DNA of 6,747 nt from Firmicutes bacterium UBA5496 (GTDB lineage Bacteria; Bacillota; Proteinivoracia; UBA4975): positions 2,406 through 9,152 of the forward strand of contig DIPE01000058.1 in assembly GCA_002427015.1 (NCBI GenBank). Direction: 5' to 3'. The notes beneath the pieces were generated by a model. That model saw nothing but the letters and a program-made list of their open reading frames with translations, searched no databases and was not told the origin of the DNA. Made by a program: the position numbers and the translations under genes. How positions within the stretch are numbered: position 1 is the stretch's first letter; each line of letters starts with the position of its first letter. Below, one piece after another: positions 5,862 through 6,747 of the stretch.

Positions 5862-6710
5862 GTGGCAAATATATATCACAGGCATCGTTATCATGGCGCA
5901 AAATTGCTGGGCAGGAAGGTCCTGCGCCAGCTGGTCTCAGTCTCTCAGCCCCTGGCCTTTGTCTTGGCGGGCGCCTACCTGCTGCTGCCCTGGCTGAAGC
6001 AGCTGGAACCCATGCGGCCGGGGTTGCTGGCCATTGCTGTCCTCTCAGTGCCGGCAGCATTTGTCTGGCGTGCACGGGCCAGGAAATTGGCCACCGCCAT
6101 GGATATTATGGCCGCCGGCCATGACGGGGAAGGGACAGTAGCAAGACTTCTGGCCAAACTGCCCCGGGAATGGGCGGTGCTGAACAACCTGGCTCTGCGG
6201 GCAGGGGGACCAATTGTGCAAATTGATCACCTGGTCATCAGCCCTTCGGGGGTTTTTGTCCTGGAAACCAAGGCCCAGAAGGGGAAAATCATCCCCTGCG
6301 CCGCCGGCAAATGGCAGGTTGAACGCAGGGGCCAGATTCGTTCAATTGTCAATCCCGTCCAGCAAAACCAGGCCCAAGTCAAAGCCTGTCAGCTCCTGTT
6401 GGACCGGCTGAAACCGGGCCTGGCCTGCAAAGGCCTGGTGGTCATGACCGAATCAATGGCCCAGGCCGACTGGCCCATTGTTGCTGCCTCTGACCTCCGC
6501 CAGTGCTTGCTGGCGGCAAACTCAGGCCGCAAGCAGGCAATGTCCAAAAAAGAAATCCGGCGCCTGGCCAAGGGGTTAATGAGCTTTCAGGTTGAGGGCA
6601 AGGCCCGCTGGCAAGAGGAAAACCAGTATTTTTTGACCTTTGCCCTGACGCTGCTTTTGCCCTTGTTTCTCTTTGGGGCAATTGCCGCCTTGGCGCTTAA
6701 TCAGGCATAA
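5862..6710 (+). CDS. Membrane-anchored NERD (nuclease-related) domain protein
   Basis: This 282-residue protein has a basic N-terminus, two hydrophobic helices (about 26-45 and 53-70), a NERD domain (about 85-185) and a C-terminal helix (about 257-278). NERD signatures are GHDGEGTVARLLAKL (86-100), VQIDHLVISPSGVFVLETK (119-137), a Trp at 151 and NPVQQNQAQV (164-173). D122 and the E135-x-K137 pair fit the PD-(D/E)xK nuclease core to which NERD domains are related; E90 and Q120 are also conserved in the family. Activity would be on DNA or RNA, but few NERD proteins have been tested. Start choice: GTG at 5862 follows GGAGG with a 7-base spacer, and no upstream in-frame start is better. It is transcribed divergently from the coiled-coil gene. 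Base composition matches the spoIIP region, so there is no sign of recent transfer. It lacks the helicase or zinc-ribbon domains that many NERD proteins carry, so its pathway (repair, defence, other) is unknown. Confidence 0.88.
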   Translation: MANIYHRHRYHGAKLLGRKVLRQLVSVSQPLAFVLAGAYLLLPWLKQLEPMRPGLLAIAVLSVPAAFVWRARARKLATAMDIMAAGHDGEGTVARLLAKLPREWAVLNNLALRAGGPIVQIDHLVISPSGVFVLETKAQKGKIIPCAAGKWQVERRGQIRSIVNPVQQNQAQVKACQLLLDRLKPGLACKGLVVMTESMAQADWPIVAASDLRQCLLAANSGRKQAMSKKEIRRLAKGLMSFQVEGKARWQEENQYFLTFALTLLLPLFLFGAIAALALNQA

Positions 6711-6729
6711 GCGGCTGCTTGGCGCTTAA
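6689..6729. repeat. 12-base direct repeat at the end of the NERD gene
   Basis: CTTGGCGCTTAA occurs at 6689-6700, inside the last NERD codons, and again at 6718-6729, 29 bases apart. It might be a chance match, a small duplication or part of a 3' structure. No terminator is visible before the window ends. Confidence 0.5.
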
Positions 6730-6747
6730 AGCAATAACCTGTTCCAG
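6697..6747 (-). CDS. Possible 3' end of a convergent gene, cut by window
   Basis: Read leftward from base 6747, one minus-strand frame is open for 16 codons (LEQVIALSAKQPLMPD) and stops with TAA at 6699-6697. The other two minus frames stop sooner in reading. If real, it overlaps the last 14 bases of the NERD gene. The fragment is too short to identify, and an open run this short is expected by chance fairly often. Confidence 0.22.
   Translation of the reverse strand: MEQVIALSAKQPLMPD

Noticed and set aside
5770..5997. 75-residue plus-strand frame starting in the divergent region
   Set aside because: It is out of frame with the NERD gene and overlaps its start, has no ribosome binding site, and its ATG lies upstream of the likely promoter -10.
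5862..6710. Interpretation as a phage-defence system
   Set aside because: A single NERD gene without a recognised defence partner, mobile element or island signature does not support this.
1..6747. CRISPR array, tRNA, rRNA or insertion sequence
   Set aside because: Reading both strands showed no regular spaced repeats, no cloverleaf-like or rRNA-like segments, and no transposase or terminal repeats.

Overview
The window comes from an endospore-forming, Gram-positive Firmicute, most likely a clostridial or Peptococcaceae-type lineage. The evidence is a SpoIIP-family sporulation cell-wall hydrolase, strong AGGAGG-type ribosome binding sites, frequent GTG/TTG starts and factor-independent terminators. 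The species cannot be fixed from the sequence.

Layout, left to right. (1) Bases 2-2137, plus strand: the 3' part of an FtsX/MacB-type ABC-transporter permease with two FtsX modules. Its start lies outside the window and no ATPase partner is visible. It is clearly more AT-rich than everything to its right. (2) Bases 2136-2158: a compact, probably bidirectional terminator between two convergent transcription units. (3) Bases 2171-4028, minus strand: a two-gene operon. A DUF1614-type multi-pass membrane protein (start 4028) comes first, followed 13 bases later by a SpoIIP-family protein. SpoIIP is best started at a TTG (3325) that sits behind a textbook Shine-Dalgarno sequence. (4) Bases 4097-4125: a minus-strand terminator that separates this operon from the next gene upstream. 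(5) Bases 4136-5731, minus strand: a 531-residue soluble coiled-coil protein with a Glu/Pro-rich tail, family not recognised. (6) Bases 5732-5861: a divergent intergenic region. It holds an extended -10 promoter to the right, a possible sporulation-sigma-like promoter to the left, and a nested inverted repeat at the expected start of the right-hand transcript. (7) Bases 5862-6710, plus strand: a membrane-anchored NERD-domain (nuclease-related) protein. (8) The last ~50 bases may hold the 3' end of a convergent minus-strand gene.

How the genes may work together. The SpoIIP variant should be exported and anchored by its C-terminal membrane helix. Its catalytic domain would then face the cell wall or intermembrane space, where SpoIIP enzymes cut peptidoglycan during engulfment. 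The co-transcribed DUF1614 protein is a plausible but unproven membrane partner. The coiled-coil protein and the NERD protein share a control region but no function visible from sequence. The permease appears unrelated to the rest. The least described parts are the coiled-coil protein, the DUF1614-SpoIIP pair and the divergent control region. I see no CRISPR array, tRNA, rRNA or insertion sequence.
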